Origin: JAAYZK01 sp964535025
Lineage (GTDB): Bacteria > Planctomycetota > Phycisphaerae > SM23-33 > FEN-1343
Assembly (NCBI GenBank): GCA_964535025.1
Contig: CAZHRW010000252.1
Coordinates: 1-27,631 of the forward strand
Direction: 5' to 3'
DNA length: 27,631 nucleotides
Below are positions 1 to 7,832 of the stretch, piece after piece (the first letter of the stretch is position 1; each line of letters opens with the position of its first letter). A program made the position numbers and the translations under genes. Under the pieces are notes generated by a model that did no database searches, was not told the origin of the DNA, and worked only from the letters and a program-made list of their open reading frames with translations.

Positions 1-402
1 CTTCAGCTCGTAGCGGGGGCGGACGCGGAAGGCCTGCTTGAAGTCGAACACGTCGCGGAAGTCGTCGAGGCTGTCCTCGTCGGTCTTCTGCATGAAGCCG
101 TTGTCGACCAGCAGGTAGACCATCTCGCCGAAGTCGAGGGTCGAGTGGATGCCCCAGTGGGCCAGAACGGTCCGCGCCAGCGGCCCCCAGCGGCGGATGG
201 CCTGCCGGCGGAGGCCCTCGCAGAGCTGTTCGCCGCTGACGTGGCGCTGGCCCTCGGGCGGATCGTCGCCGTAGCGGGTCCGGGCGGCCAGTTCGAGGCC
301 CTCGTGGAGGAACTCGAAGGCGTCCAGCGGGTAGCGCCCGTCTCGCAGGATCAGCCGCGTCATCGCTTCGGGGCCGTCGGATTGGGGGGGCGGTTTGGCC
401 AT
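1..402 (-). CDS. Minf_1886 family protein (partial, 3' end outside window)
   Basis: The minus-strand frame from an ATG at 402 stays open for 134 codons to the window edge, so the C-terminus is missing. The product contains a DAFEFLHEGLE stretch near residue 27, then GEQLCEGLRRQAIRRWG and WGIHSTLDFGEMVYLLVDNG, and ends in a DDFRDVFDF segment. This pattern matches the small (about 140 residue) Minf_1886 family, conserved in planctomycetes and verrucomicrobia and of unknown function, so only a few residues are probably missing. The start lies 3 nt after the metG stop codon, so the two genes are almost certainly co-transcribed and translationally linked. No signal peptide or membrane segment is visible. 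The family assignment rests on recognition of the sequence pattern; the reading frame itself is secure. Confidence 0.85.
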   Translation of the reverse strand, partial: MAKPPPQSDGPEAMTRLILRDGRYPLDAFEFLHEGLELAARTRYGDDPPEGQRHVSGEQLCEGLRRQAIRRWGPLARTVLAHWGIHSTLDFGEMVYLLVDNGFMQKTDEDSLDDFRDVFDFKQAFRVRPRYELK

Positions 403-405
403 GGG

Positions 406-1968
406 TCAGGGTTTTCGCGGGATCAGCGGCGGGCCCTTGGTCACGATCGCGCCGGCCGGCAGGGCGCCCCAGGCGGTCCGCTCGGCCAGCGTGCCATCCG
501 TCGGGCGGCCGGCGGCGAATCGCTCCATCCCGGCGGCGGCCACGTCGGGCATCACCGGCGCCAGGTGCGCCAGGAGGATGTGGACCGCCTGGGCGCACGT
601 GTTGAGGATCGTTCCCAGCCGCGTGCGTTGGTCGGGGTCCTTGGCCAGCTTGAACGGCTCGGTCTCGTCGATGTAGCGGTTGGTCGCCTGCGTCACGGCT
701 CCCACGGCCGCGAGGTAGGCGTGGAACTCGCAGCGGTCCATCATCGCCTCGGCCCCGTCCCGCAGGGCCGCGGCGGCGTCGACGACGGGCTGTTCGACGG
801 CGCCGAGGTCGACGGCGTCGGGCAGCACGCCGTCGAAGTAGCGGGCGATCATGTTGGTGGTGCGGCTGAGGAGGTTGCCGATGCCGTTGGCCAGCTCGCT
901 GTTGTAGCGGGCGGCCAGCGACGCGCGGGAGAAGTCGCCGTCGGCCCCGAAGGGCACCTCGCGGAGCAGGACGTAGCGGTAGGCGTCCCGCCCGTACTCC
1001 TCGCACAGCTCGGCGATGACCTCGCGGCTGATGAAGTTGCCCAGCGACTTGGACATCTTGCGGCCCTCGCTGGTCCACCACCCGTGGGCGAAGATGCACT
1101 CCGGCAGCGGCATCTCCAGCGCCAGCAGCATGCAGGGCCAGTAGACCGCGTGGAACCAGAGGATGTCCTTGCCGATCAGGTGCACCGACGCCGGCCAGTA
1201 CCGCAGGTGGGCCTCGTCGTCGTCGCCGCCGACCGCCGGCCAGCCCAGGGCGGTCAGGTAGTTGCTCAGCGCGTCGATCCACACGTACACGGTGTGGTCC
1301 GGGTCGTTGGGCATACGGACGCCCCAGCCGCCGACCTTGTCGGCCAGGCGGGAGATGCTCAGGTCGTCCACGCCCATCTTCAGCTTGCTGACGACCTCGT
1401 TGGACCGGCTGGACGGCAGGATGAAGCCGGCGTTCGCGTCGATGTGCTCCAGGAGCTTCGGCACCCACTTGCCCAGGCGGAAGAAGTAGCTGGGCTCCTC
1501 GTAACGGACGAGCGGCTTGCCGTTGATGGCCGATTGGTACTCGTTCTCGCGGGCCGCCGACTCGGTGACGAACTCCTCCTGGCCCTCGTCATACCAGCCC
1601 TGGTAGGCGCCGAGGTAGATCTCGTCGCGATCGAGCAGGTCCTGGACGATCGCCTGAACCCGCCGCTCGTGGCGGGGCTCGGAGGTGCGGATGAAGTCGT
1701 CCTCGGTGATGTTCAGCGCCCGCCAGAGCTCCTCGAAGCCGACGACGACCTGGTCGGCGAGCTGCCGGGGCGTCAGGCCCTTGGCGGCCGAGGCCTTCAC
1801 GATCTTGATCCCGTGCTCGTCCGTGCCGGTGAGGAACCGCACGTCCCGCCCGGCGTCGCGGAAGAACCGCGCCAGCACGTCGGCCGCGATCGTCGTGTAG
1901 CTGTGGCCGATGTGGGGCACGTCGTTGACGTAGTAGATCGGCGTCGTCACGTAGTAGGTTCGGCGCAT
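406..1968 (-). CDS. metG: methionine--tRNA ligase (MetG)
   Basis: This 520-residue protein charges tRNA(Met) with methionine in the cytoplasm. The class I signatures are clear: TTPIYYVNDVPHIGHSYTT at the N-terminus with the HIGH box, FLTGTDEHG shortly after, WIDALSNYLTALGWP in the middle, and the GRKMSKSLGN (KMSKS) loop near residue 305. The connective-peptide region (around YQGWYDEGQEEFVTES) has no CxxC zinc knuckle, which places it in the shorter, zinc-free MetG type. It also lacks the C-terminal tRNA-binding (Trbp111-like) extension, so about 520 residues is the complete length. The ATG at 1968 fits the family N-terminus. ricT lies 189 nt upstream on the same strand and a Minf_1886-type gene follows after 3 nt. 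Confidence 0.97.
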   Translation of the reverse strand: MRRTYYVTTPIYYVNDVPHIGHSYTTIAADVLARFFRDAGRDVRFLTGTDEHGIKIVKASAAKGLTPRQLADQVVVGFEELWRALNITEDDFIRTSEPRHERRVQAIVQDLLDRDEIYLGAYQGWYDEGQEEFVTESAARENEYQSAINGKPLVRYEEPSYFFRLGKWVPKLLEHIDANAGFILPSSRSNEVVSKLKMGVDDLSISRLADKVGGWGVRMPNDPDHTVYVWIDALSNYLTALGWPAVGGDDDEAHLRYWPASVHLIGKDILWFHAVYWPCMLLALEMPLPECIFAHGWWTSEGRKMSKSLGNFISREVIAELCEEYGRDAYRYVLLREVPFGADGDFSRASLAARYNSELANGIGNLLSRTTNMIARYFDGVLPDAVDLGAVEQPVVDAAAALRDGAEAMMDRCEFHAYLAAVGAVTQATNRYIDETEPFKLAKDPDQRTRLGTILNTCAQAVHILLAHLAPVMPDVAAAGMERFAAGRPTDGTLAERTAWGALPAGAIVTKGPPLIPRKP

Positions 1969-2157
1969 CGGGGCGATTCCATCCTTGCTAGGCTCGGGTC
2001 AACTCCGCACCCAGCCTACCGACGGCGGCACGCCAACGCAAGCCGTCTCGCGCGGCCGGCGAAGCGCGGGACCGAACGCGACTTGAGACTGCCCATCAAG
2101 GCTGAGCTCCGGGTTTCAGGTCCGACCCCGGCCTCGGCGTGTTCACCGCCGGGATCC

Positions 2158-3696
2158 TCAGTTCTGCCCCGACGGCGGGCCCGAGGGGTCGTTGGGTTTC
2201 TTTCGCCGTCGTCGCCGGCGTTTCTTCCTGGATGGGCCGTCGGCGCTGTGGTCGCCGGCGGTCGAGGCGCTCGCCTGGGCGTCGCCGCCGCCGTTGCCGT
2301 CCTTTTTGCGGCGGCGGCGCCGCCGTCGTTTCTTGGGCACGGCCTCCGCCGGCGCGGTCGCGGCCCCGTCGCCGGTGGCGGGCGTCTCCGTCGCCGTCGC
2401 GGCCGGCGCGGCGGCCGGTGCCGGACGCTCGGACCGCGGCGGGCGGCGCTCGGGCCGCTCGGGGGTCTGGTTCGGCGGCGGCGGGGTGATGTCCCGCTCG
2501 ACGATCGCCTCGTTGGCGACCACCACCATCGCCCCGTCGGCGCCGATCAGGCGGACCAGTTGCGTGAGCACCTGCGTGGCGACGACCTTGCCGACGAGGT
2601 CGTCGGTGCGGACCCACGTGTTCTTGCGGGGCAGTTGCTTGCGGAGGTAGTCGTAGGTCTCGTCCTCGTACCGCAGGCAGCACATCAGGCGGTTGCAGCG
2701 GCCGGAGATCTTCGACGGGTCGAGCGTGGCCTTCTGGATCTTGGCCATGCGGATCGACACCGGCTTGAGCGACCCGAGGAACGCCTGGCAGCAGCAGCGC
2801 TGCCCGCAGCGCTCGTAGTCGCCCACGAGGCGCGCCTCGTCGCGGGCGCCGATCTGGCGCATCTCGATCCGCGTGCGGTACTGGCCGGCCAGGCGGCGGA
2901 CCAGCTCGCGGAAGTCCACCCGCGAGTCGCTGGTGAAATAGAACACCACCCGCTCGCCGCCGAGCAGGTGCTCGACGGTCACCAGGCGCATCTTCAGGCC
3001 CAGCTCGCGGGCCTGCTGATCGCAGTAGACCCGTTTCTCGCGCTCGTTGCGATCGAGGTGCTCCTGGTCGTTGAGGTCCTGCGGGCTGGCCAGGCGGAGG
3101 AGCTTGTTCTGGCGGTTGTAGCCCAGTTCGGTGCCGCCCGAACGCATGAGATGCTCGATCCGCCGGCAAGACAGCGTGCAGCCGGCATGGTTGCCGCACA
3201 CCGACGGCGGATCGTCGTCGCCGGCCGCGGCCTCCGGCGGGCCGTGGTCGTTGGCGACCGCGGCGACCACGACGCCCAGCTCGACGCCCCGCTCGGTGCG
3301 GATCACCACCCGGGTGTCCCGCGACGGGACCGGATCGAGCGAACAGCGGAACAGCTCCACCCGCGCCATCCGCCCGTAGCGGACCAGCGCGAGCGGCTCG
3401 TCCCAGGGCACGCGGGCGGCCAGGGCCTCGCCCGACGGCGGGCGCTTCGCGCCGGCACGGCCCCGGCGGCGGCGCTGCCCGTTGGAGGCGTCCCGGGATT
3501 CTGTGTCCTCGCCGTTACCGCCGTTGTCGCCGCCGGGTGCGGCGACATCGCGGCTGTCGGGGGCCGACGCCGCGTCGGCCTCGAACGCCGCAGATGCGGC
3601 AAGATCTTCAAAGGCAGTGACTTGGGGAGAAAGGGGCGCAACGGCTTCCGACGGCGCAACCGGATCGGCTCCGGTCGGGGCGTCCGAATCGCTCAT
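2158..3696 (-). CDS. ricT: PSP1 domain protein, RicT (YaaT) homologue with basic tails
   Basis: This 512-residue protein carries a PSP1 domain between about residues 100 and 350. The diagnostic cysteine clusters are present: CGNHAGCTLSC near 167-177, CGQRCCC near 297-303 and SGRCNRLMCCLRYE near 332-344. In Bacillus, RicT joins RicA and RicF in a [4Fe-4S] complex that affects RNase Y activity. The N-terminal 95 residues are acidic, low-complexity and probably disordered. The C-terminal 110 residues are proline- and alanine-rich and hold two arginine/lysine blocks (about 10 residues each), suggesting nucleic-acid contact. I chose the ATG at 3696 because a GGAG sits 5 nt upstream; a GTG six codons earlier is possible. 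It precedes metG, a proximity also seen in Bacillus (yaaT and metS). No RicA or RicF homologue is in the window. Confidence 0.88.
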   Translation of the reverse strand: MSDSDAPTGADPVAPSEAVAPLSPQVTAFEDLAASAAFEADAASAPDSRDVAAPGGDNGGNGEDTESRDASNGQRRRRGRAGAKRPPSGEALAARVPWDEPLALVRYGRMARVELFRCSLDPVPSRDTRVVIRTERGVELGVVVAAVANDHGPPEAAAGDDDPPSVCGNHAGCTLSCRRIEHLMRSGGTELGYNRQNKLLRLASPQDLNDQEHLDRNEREKRVYCDQQARELGLKMRLVTVEHLLGGERVVFYFTSDSRVDFRELVRRLAGQYRTRIEMRQIGARDEARLVGDYERCGQRCCCQAFLGSLKPVSIRMAKIQKATLDPSKISGRCNRLMCCLRYEDETYDYLRKQLPRKNTWVRTDDLVGKVVATQVLTQLVRLIGADGAMVVVANEAIVERDITPPPPNQTPERPERRPPRSERPAPAAAPAATATETPATGDGAATAPAEAVPKKRRRRRRRKKDGNGGGDAQASASTAGDHSADGPSRKKRRRRRRKKPNDPSGPPSGQN

Positions 3697-3716
3697 AACG
3701 ACTCCGAATATCACAA

Positions 3717-3734
3717 CTCATGGCGGCCCATGAG
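3717..3734 (-). promoter_or_regulatory. hairpin in the ricT leader
   Basis: A perfect 7-bp inverted repeat (CTCATGG and CCATGAG) around a CGGC loop lies about 20 nt upstream of the ricT ATG and just ahead of its ribosome-binding site. In the transcript it would form a stable stem close to the site of translation initiation. A regulatory role is inferred only from position. Confidence 0.4.
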
Positions 3735-3837
3735 CTTACGACCTCGGTTCCCTGCACCCGGCCGTCGCCGGGGTCCATACGCCTCTCGGCGGTCGCCGGC
3801 CCACACCCGCACGAAGCAGCAGCAGGCCGGAAAGGGC

Positions 3838-3865
3838 ATTATACCATCAGCCGCAGGGATGTCAG
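3838..3865 (-). promoter_or_regulatory. sigma-70-type promoter for ricT(-metG)
   Basis: Read on the minus strand, CTGACA (3865-3860) and a perfect TATAAT (3843-3838) are separated by 16 nt. Transcription would start near 3831, giving a leader of about 135 nt that includes the hairpin at 3717-3734. The match is good and the position fits, but nothing else confirms it. Confidence 0.6.
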
Positions 3866-3976
3866 CGCCCAAAAGCAGATCGGCGGCGGACCGGTGGCAA
3901 CGAATGGACGCCGCTGGCTTGTCACCATGGAGCGCTCTATTTTTCGCTTTTGTGGAATTTTCTCGGACAGAAAGAC

Positions 3977-4000
3977 GATAATAGCAGTAGAATTCTTCTG
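3977..4000 (+). promoter_or_regulatory. probable -10 box and palindromic operator of the XRE-IrrE/PIN unit
   Basis: GATAAT at 3977-3982 is a good -10 candidate, although no convincing -35 is visible 16-18 nt upstream. Immediately downstream, 3985-4000 (CAGTAGAATTCTTCTG) is a 16-bp palindrome with only one mismatched pair, centred on AGAATTCT. Its position over the expected transcription start and about 40 nt before the GTG start is where an XRE-type repressor would bind to regulate its own operon. Binding is inferred. Confidence 0.45.
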
Positions 4001-4039
4001 TGATATGGGTGTTTGAATTGCCAGATGGAGGATCCGCAC

Positions 4040-5155
4040 GTGTCCATTCATGAGAGACTCGGCTTTGCCCGTAAGCGATCCGGCCTTTCCCAGGCGCAGG
4101 TGAAGGAGCGCACGGGTATCGGCGAGTCCTCACTTTCCGACTTCGAAAACGGCAAGCGGGAGCCGAGTCTTAGCCAGCTCCACAAGTTGGCTGAGGTCTA
4201 TCAACGTTCCATCGGATTCTTCCTGGCTGAAGGTCCGGTCCTAGGCGAGCCGGCGGTTCTGTGGCGGATGCGTCCTGAGTGCAACGCCGAACAGATCGAG
4301 GCACGATTCCTTCGCTTGTGTGAGCAATATCACAACCTCGAAGTCTGGTGCAATGAGCCAGCGCCAGTCCGCCTTCCGCCTGCAACGGGCGATGCAGCTC
4401 GGTTCGACTATCGCCAGGCGGAGGAACTGGCCAAGTGCGTACGTCGCGAACTCGAGCTTGGCGACCGTCCCGGGTTATCGCTGGCGGCAACGCTGGAGGA
4501 GGTGTGTGGCATCAAGCTATTCTACCTTGACTTCCAGCCGTCGGGCACGGCGGCATCTGCCGTCTCCGACTCGTTTGGTGCCGCCATTTTGCTCAACGCG
4601 AACAACGTTCGTTGGAGGCGAAACCATGACCTCGCGCATGAGTTGTTTCACGTGCTGACCTGGCCCGTCTTTCACGCGTCACCGCAAGGGCCGGCGGTTG
4701 ATGCTGCGGACAAAGAGGAAAAGTTGGCCACCTGCTTCGCGCGGCACCTGCTCATGCCGAGCGATCCGTTCCGAACGGCGATCAATTCCCGCCTGCACGA
4801 CGGAAAGATGACCTTCGAATCCTTGTTCGATGTGACCAGGGAGTTTGACGTGTCTGTCGAATCTGTCTTGTGGCACATGCATTACCTCTATGGCCGCGGC
4901 TCGGGCGAGGCAGACAAGACCAAGCACGAGATAGAAAGGGCCAAGACTCTGGCGCCGCTGTTGGAGGAGCGGGAAGATCGTAAGCCCCATGCCTGGCCGG
5001 CCCGCTATCGTGCACTGGCGATCAAGGCCCTACGCCGCGGCGAGATGTCGATCGGCCGCTTCGCGGAGTACCTGAGCATCAAGCGGCAGGAAGCCATGCG
5101 TTACGTGGAACAGGAGGTTCCAGACGGTGAAGAAGTTGAGGTTACTCCTGCTTGA
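4040..5155 (+). CDS. XRE family HTH regulator fused to an ImmA/IrrE metallopeptidase
   Basis: The 371-residue protein begins with an XRE helix-turn-helix (residues 5-65: RLGFARKRSGLSQAQVKERTG, then SSLSDFENGKREPS). It continues into an ImmA/IrrE (COG2856) zinc peptidase whose HEXXH motif is HELFH at about 200-204, with an EE pair near 226 as candidate third ligand. A C-terminal helical segment (RYRALAIKALRRGEMSIGRFAEYL) looks like a second HTH typical of this family. Such proteins act as repressors or antirepressor proteases in mobile elements and in toxin-antitoxin-like pairs. I chose the GTG at 4040 because GGAGG lies 8 nt upstream (4027-4031); in-frame ATG 4025 and TTG 4013 lack this support. 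It overlaps the next gene by 29 nt. Codon use is less GC-biased than in the flanking housekeeping genes, consistent with transfer. Confidence 0.9.
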   Translation: MSIHERLGFARKRSGLSQAQVKERTGIGESSLSDFENGKREPSLSQLHKLAEVYQRSIGFFLAEGPVLGEPAVLWRMRPECNAEQIEARFLRLCEQYHNLEVWCNEPAPVRLPPATGDAARFDYRQAEELAKCVRRELELGDRPGLSLAATLEEVCGIKLFYLDFQPSGTAASAVSDSFGAAILLNANNVRWRRNHDLAHELFHVLTWPVFHASPQGPAVDAADKEEKLATCFARHLLMPSDPFRTAINSRLHDGKMTFESLFDVTREFDVSVESVLWHMHYLYGRGSGEADKTKHEIERAKTLAPLLEEREDRKPHAWPARYRALAIKALRRGEMSIGRFAEYLSIKRQEAMRYVEQEVPDGEEVEVTPA

Positions 5156-5663
5156 CGCCAACGTTGTCATCGAGATCTCACGCCACGCTCTGTGGGACCC
5201 AGTCGTCGATCGATGCGAAATCCATCTTGCCCGAACGGTCATCGACGAAGCCGTCTACTTTCTCGATGACGATGGCTTTCAACGGGGTATCGACCTCCGT
5301 CCATACATAGAAGCAGGTTCGATCAAGGTGTTCGACCTGGTACCTTCCGACCTGGAGACACTGCGGTCCCGATTCGACCCTACTTACTTCGAGAAGCTCG
5401 ACCCGGGCGAAACAGAGTCGTTGGCCTATCTGCTGCAGCAGCATGAGATGTCGTGCATGATTTCCTCCACCGACAAGATCGTCTACCGCATCCTGGGGAA
5501 CCTGAATCGAGCAGAGCAGGGCATCTCCCTTGAAGAGATACTCAAACGTATTGGGTTGGGACGCGCATTGAGCCGCGAGTTCTCACGCGACTATCGAAGG
5601 CAGTGGACGCAAAGGGGATTTGAAGACGGGCTCGCCGGCATGGGGTGGCGCGGGGATGCATAG
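5127..5663 (+). CDS. PIN-like domain protein, putative toxin partner of the XRE-IrrE protein
   Basis: This 178-residue protein starts with a hydrophobic strand and an acidic residue (LRLLLLDANVVIE, Asp10) as in PIN nucleases. Further candidate metal ligands are Glu41 (VIDEAVYF), the LDPGETESLAYLL segment (Glu95, Glu97) and Asp116 in SSTDKIVYR. The order and spacing fit the PIN fold, so it may be a metal-dependent ribonuclease, though the family is too divergent to name a target. Translation begins at a GTG inside the upstream gene, with AGGAGG (5112-5117) 9 nt before it, so the two proteins are translationally coupled. The 29-nt overlap and order (regulator first) resemble toxin-antitoxin units. 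The C-terminal 40 residues are basic and may contact RNA or the partner. It ends 24 nt from the convergent transaldolase-like gene. Confidence 0.8.
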   Translation: MKKLRLLLLDANVVIEISRHALWDPVVDRCEIHLARTVIDEAVYFLDDDGFQRGIDLRPYIEAGSIKVFDLVPSDLETLRSRFDPTYFEKLDPGETESLAYLLQQHEMSCMISSTDKIVYRILGNLNRAEQGISLEEILKRIGLGRALSREFSRDYRRQWTQRGFEDGLAGMGWRGDA

Positions 5664-5687
5664 CATTCTCCTCTCTCACGCTCTCGA

Positions 5688-6842
5688 TTATGGCCCCTCC
5701 AGGCGGCGGCGGATGGCCTGATCGAGCGCCTGCCACTGCTTGGCCGCGGCGGTCACGGCCGAGAAGGTCAGCAGGGCGTCGAGGCCGATCCGGCGGCCGG
5801 CGAGGCGGTAGCGCCAGGCGCTGAGGACGGGGACGGCGCCGTTGGCGCGGGCGCGGGCGAGGTCGTCGTCGTTCCAGCTCGGCAGCAGGTCGCCCAGGGC
5901 GGCGTCGGCGAGGGCGCCGCGAAGGTCGTCGCCCGTGAGGCGCCCGATGTCGCGTGCGGCCGGGCGGGCGGCGGCGTCGGTCAGCGCCGAAGGGAGCGTC
6001 CACAGGGCGTCGAAGCCGTGCACGTCCGGGTCGTCGGGGCGAGTCCAGCGGGGGTCGGCGGGGGCTTCGAGCTCTTGGGCCACCTCGGGGGCCGAGACGG
6101 CCGCCGCCGCCGCGGTCGGCAGGTCGCCCAGCGCGTCGCGGATGGACTGGAGGACCTTGGGGCCGATGCCCCGGCCGTCGCCGAGGCCGTTGTCCGCCGC
6201 CACCTGCCGGAGGGGGTCCAGCGTGACCTCCACGTATGCCGCCCGCGCCGACAGCCCCGCCAGCACGGCCTGGCGGGCCGAGAAGACCCAGGCGACGGCC
6301 ACAGAAAACCCCGCCGCCGCCAGGCGACCGGCGGCGATCAACCCGACGGCGGACAGGGGGACCTTGACGATCAGCCTATCCGCCCCCAGGGCTGCCAAAC
6401 GCCGGCCCCAGGCGACCGGCGCCTCGATGTCGTCGCCCTCACCGGGAGGAAGACCGACGGCGACGCGGGCGCCGAAACGCCTCGCCAGGCGCAGGGCGTG
6501 CAGGGCCGTCACGACGAAGGCCAACTCGACGGCCGGGTCGTCCGCGCCGGCGGCACGCAACCGCCCGGCCGTCTCGCGCAGCAGCGCGTCGTACGTGCCC
6601 GTACGCACCGCGTCGCGCACGACGGCAGGGGCGACGGTCAGGGCCTCGAAGGCCCGGTCCCACAGCGCGGCGGCGGCGTCCGCGTCGTCCGCGGCCAGCC
6701 ACAGGGTCCATCGGGCCTCGCGAAGCCGACGCAGCGTTGGATGTTCGCGGGTTGTCTCGAGGGGCGGATCACTCGTTGAGGCCAGAGCGGACAGGACCGC
6801 CTCGTGGGCGATGTGAACTGATGCGCGATCCTTGCGGGCCAT
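5688..6842 (-). CDS. divergent transaldolase-like protein, probably lacking canonical catalytic residues
   Basis: The 384-residue product follows the transaldolase barrel pattern: an N-terminal strand TLWLAADDADAA, a segment aligned with the TTNP loop, DRLIVKVPLSAVGL containing the equivalent of the Schiff-base lysine (about Lys160), and GFSVAVAWVFSARQA matching the NLTLLFS strand. By eye, several family residues are replaced: TTNP becomes TVAP, the VSTEVDP glutamate region reads VAVGLPP, the Asn and Thr of NLTLLFS are both alanine, and the SPFVGR arginine is not recognisable. It may therefore be inactive or have a different aldolase activity. The ATG at 6842 is preceded by GGTGAG; an in-frame GTG at 6899 would add 19 residues. 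A TATAAT box lies at 6914-6909. The gene appears monocistronic. Confidence 0.75.
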   Translation of the reverse strand: MARKDRASVHIAHEAVLSALASTSDPPLETTREHPTLRRLREARWTLWLAADDADAAAALWDRAFEALTVAPAVVRDAVRTGTYDALLRETAGRLRAAGADDPAVELAFVVTALHALRLARRFGARVAVGLPPGEGDDIEAPVAWGRRLAALGADRLIVKVPLSAVGLIAAGRLAAAGFSVAVAWVFSARQAVLAGLSARAAYVEVTLDPLRQVAADNGLGDGRGIGPKVLQSIRDALGDLPTAAAAAVSAPEVAQELEAPADPRWTRPDDPDVHGFDALWTLPSALTDAAARPAARDIGRLTGDDLRGALADAALGDLLPSWNDDDLARARANGAVPVLSAWRYRLAGRRIGLDALLTFSAVTAAAKQWQALDQAIRRRLEGP

Positions 6843-6908
6843 ACATCTCACCCGTCCTTTCACCAATGCCGGCGGCCGAGATATGACAAAGGGAGCCACC
6901 GGTTCTGC

Positions 6909-6914
6909 ATTATA
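6909..6914 (-). promoter_or_regulatory. -10 box (TATAAT) upstream of the transaldolase-like gene
   Basis: A perfect minus-strand TATAAT places a transcription start near 6902. This gives a 60-nt leader to the ATG at 6842, or an almost leaderless message if the GTG at 6899 is used. No clear -35 is seen at normal spacing. Confidence 0.4.
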
Positions 6915-6947
6915 CGCCGGACCGGCGGCAAGAAAGGCAAGATTGCG

Positions 6948-7709
6948 CTAAACCGACCAGACCGCCGAAACGTCCGTGCGGCCGGCGAGGTGGATCGGCA
7001 GGGCGGGCCGGACCGTGGCGCGGGCGGTGGCCAGGGCCAGCTCGGGGGTGTTGTTCTGCTCGGACAGGTGGGCCAGGGCGGCCCAGGCGAGACGGCCGTC
7101 GGTGAACTGCTCGAGGAGCGTCGCGGCCTCGGCGTTGGCCAGGTGGCCCCCGCCGCCGCGGATGCGGGCCTGCAGGTCGGGCGGGTACGGGCCGCGGGCG
7201 AGCAGGTCAGGGTCGTAGTTGCTTTCGAGGTAGGCCGCGTCGAGCGTGGGCAGGAGCTCTTCCAGCTCGGGGAAGACGAACCCCAGGTCCGTCAGCACGC
7301 CCAGCCGCCGGCCGTCGTGCTCGATGATGAAGCAGACCCCGTCGACGCCGTCGTGGGGCGTGGCCAAGGTGTGGACGACCGCCTCGCCGATGGCGAGGGT
7401 CTCGCCGGCGGCGAAGGGGCGGACGTCGTCGACCTTGCCGAGCGTGTGCCTGCAGGCGCTGAGCGTCCTGCCGGTGCCATAGAGCGGCAGGCCGAACTTC
7501 CGCTGGTAGATGCCCGCGCAGCGGCTGTGGTCGCTGTGGTCGTGGCTGAGCAGCAGGGCGTCGGCGCGTCGGATGTCCTGGCCGCGGGAGGCCATCCGCA
7601 TCGCGGCCTGCTTGCCGCTGATGCCCGCGTCGATCACCAGGCGCGTCCGGCCGGCCTGCACGAAGATGCAGTTGCCGTTGCTGCCGCTCTGACAGGAGAA
7701 GGTTAACAT
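6948..7709 (-). CDS. MBL-fold metallo-hydrolase, YycJ/WalJ-like
   Basis: This 253-residue protein is a metallo-beta-lactamase-fold hydrolase. It opens with SCQSGSNGNCIFVQAG and LVIDAGISGKQ, the signature of the YycJ/WalJ subfamily (roughly 250-270 residues). The metal-binding HDHSDH motif is at residues 56-61, and a further histidine lies in TPHDGVDG near 137. The acidic ligand is probably the Asp of VLTDLGF. Homologues are described as exonuclease-like phosphodiesterases linked to DNA metabolism or cell-wall regulation, but no specific substrate can be read from sequence. The protein is cytoplasmic, with no signal peptide. The ATG at 7709 is the natural start; its ribosome-binding site is weak. 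It points away from the divergent Phd/RelE pair. Confidence 0.88.
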   Translation of the reverse strand: MLTFSCQSGSNGNCIFVQAGRTRLVIDAGISGKQAAMRMASRGQDIRRADALLLSHDHSDHSRCAGIYQRKFGLPLYGTGRTLSACRHTLGKVDDVRPFAAGETLAIGEAVVHTLATPHDGVDGVCFIIEHDGRRLGVLTDLGFVFPELEELLPTLDAAYLESNYDPDLLARGPYPPDLQARIRGGGGHLANAEAATLLEQFTDGRLAWAALAHLSEQNNTPELALATARATVRPALPIHLAGRTDVSAVWSV

Positions 7710-7744
7710 CGTGGCCCCGGAACTCGTGGATGTCGTGGGTGGCG

Positions 7745-7750
7745 ATTATA
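7745..7750 (-). promoter_or_regulatory. -10 box (TATAAT) upstream of the MBL-fold gene
   Basis: A minus-strand TATAAT lies 36 nt upstream of the ATG at 7709, so transcription would begin about 30 nt before the start codon. The -35 region is not recognisable. Confidence 0.4.
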
Positions 7751-7832
7751 CTCATGAGGGCAGGCCGCGCCGAACGCCATTCTCAAGATCCACCCAGGGA
7801 GGTCCATTCCGGGCCTTTTCAAGCCAAACAAC

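Larger units (their letters stand above)
3697..4039. other. 343-nt divergent intergenic region between ricT and the XRE-IrrE gene
   Basis: No convincing gene is seen here. The region holds the minus-strand ricT promoter, a perfect hairpin just upstream of the ricT start, a -10-like box for the plus-strand regulator gene, and a near-perfect 16-bp palindrome. The right-hand 100 nt are clearly more AT-rich than the rest of the window. Confidence 0.6.

Noticed and set aside
145..3981. Very long plus-strand open frame (1278 codons) over metG and ricT
   Set aside because: It is antisense to two well-recognised genes. Its translation is low-complexity (runs of G, R, A, V, H), as expected from GC-rich codons read on the opposite strand.
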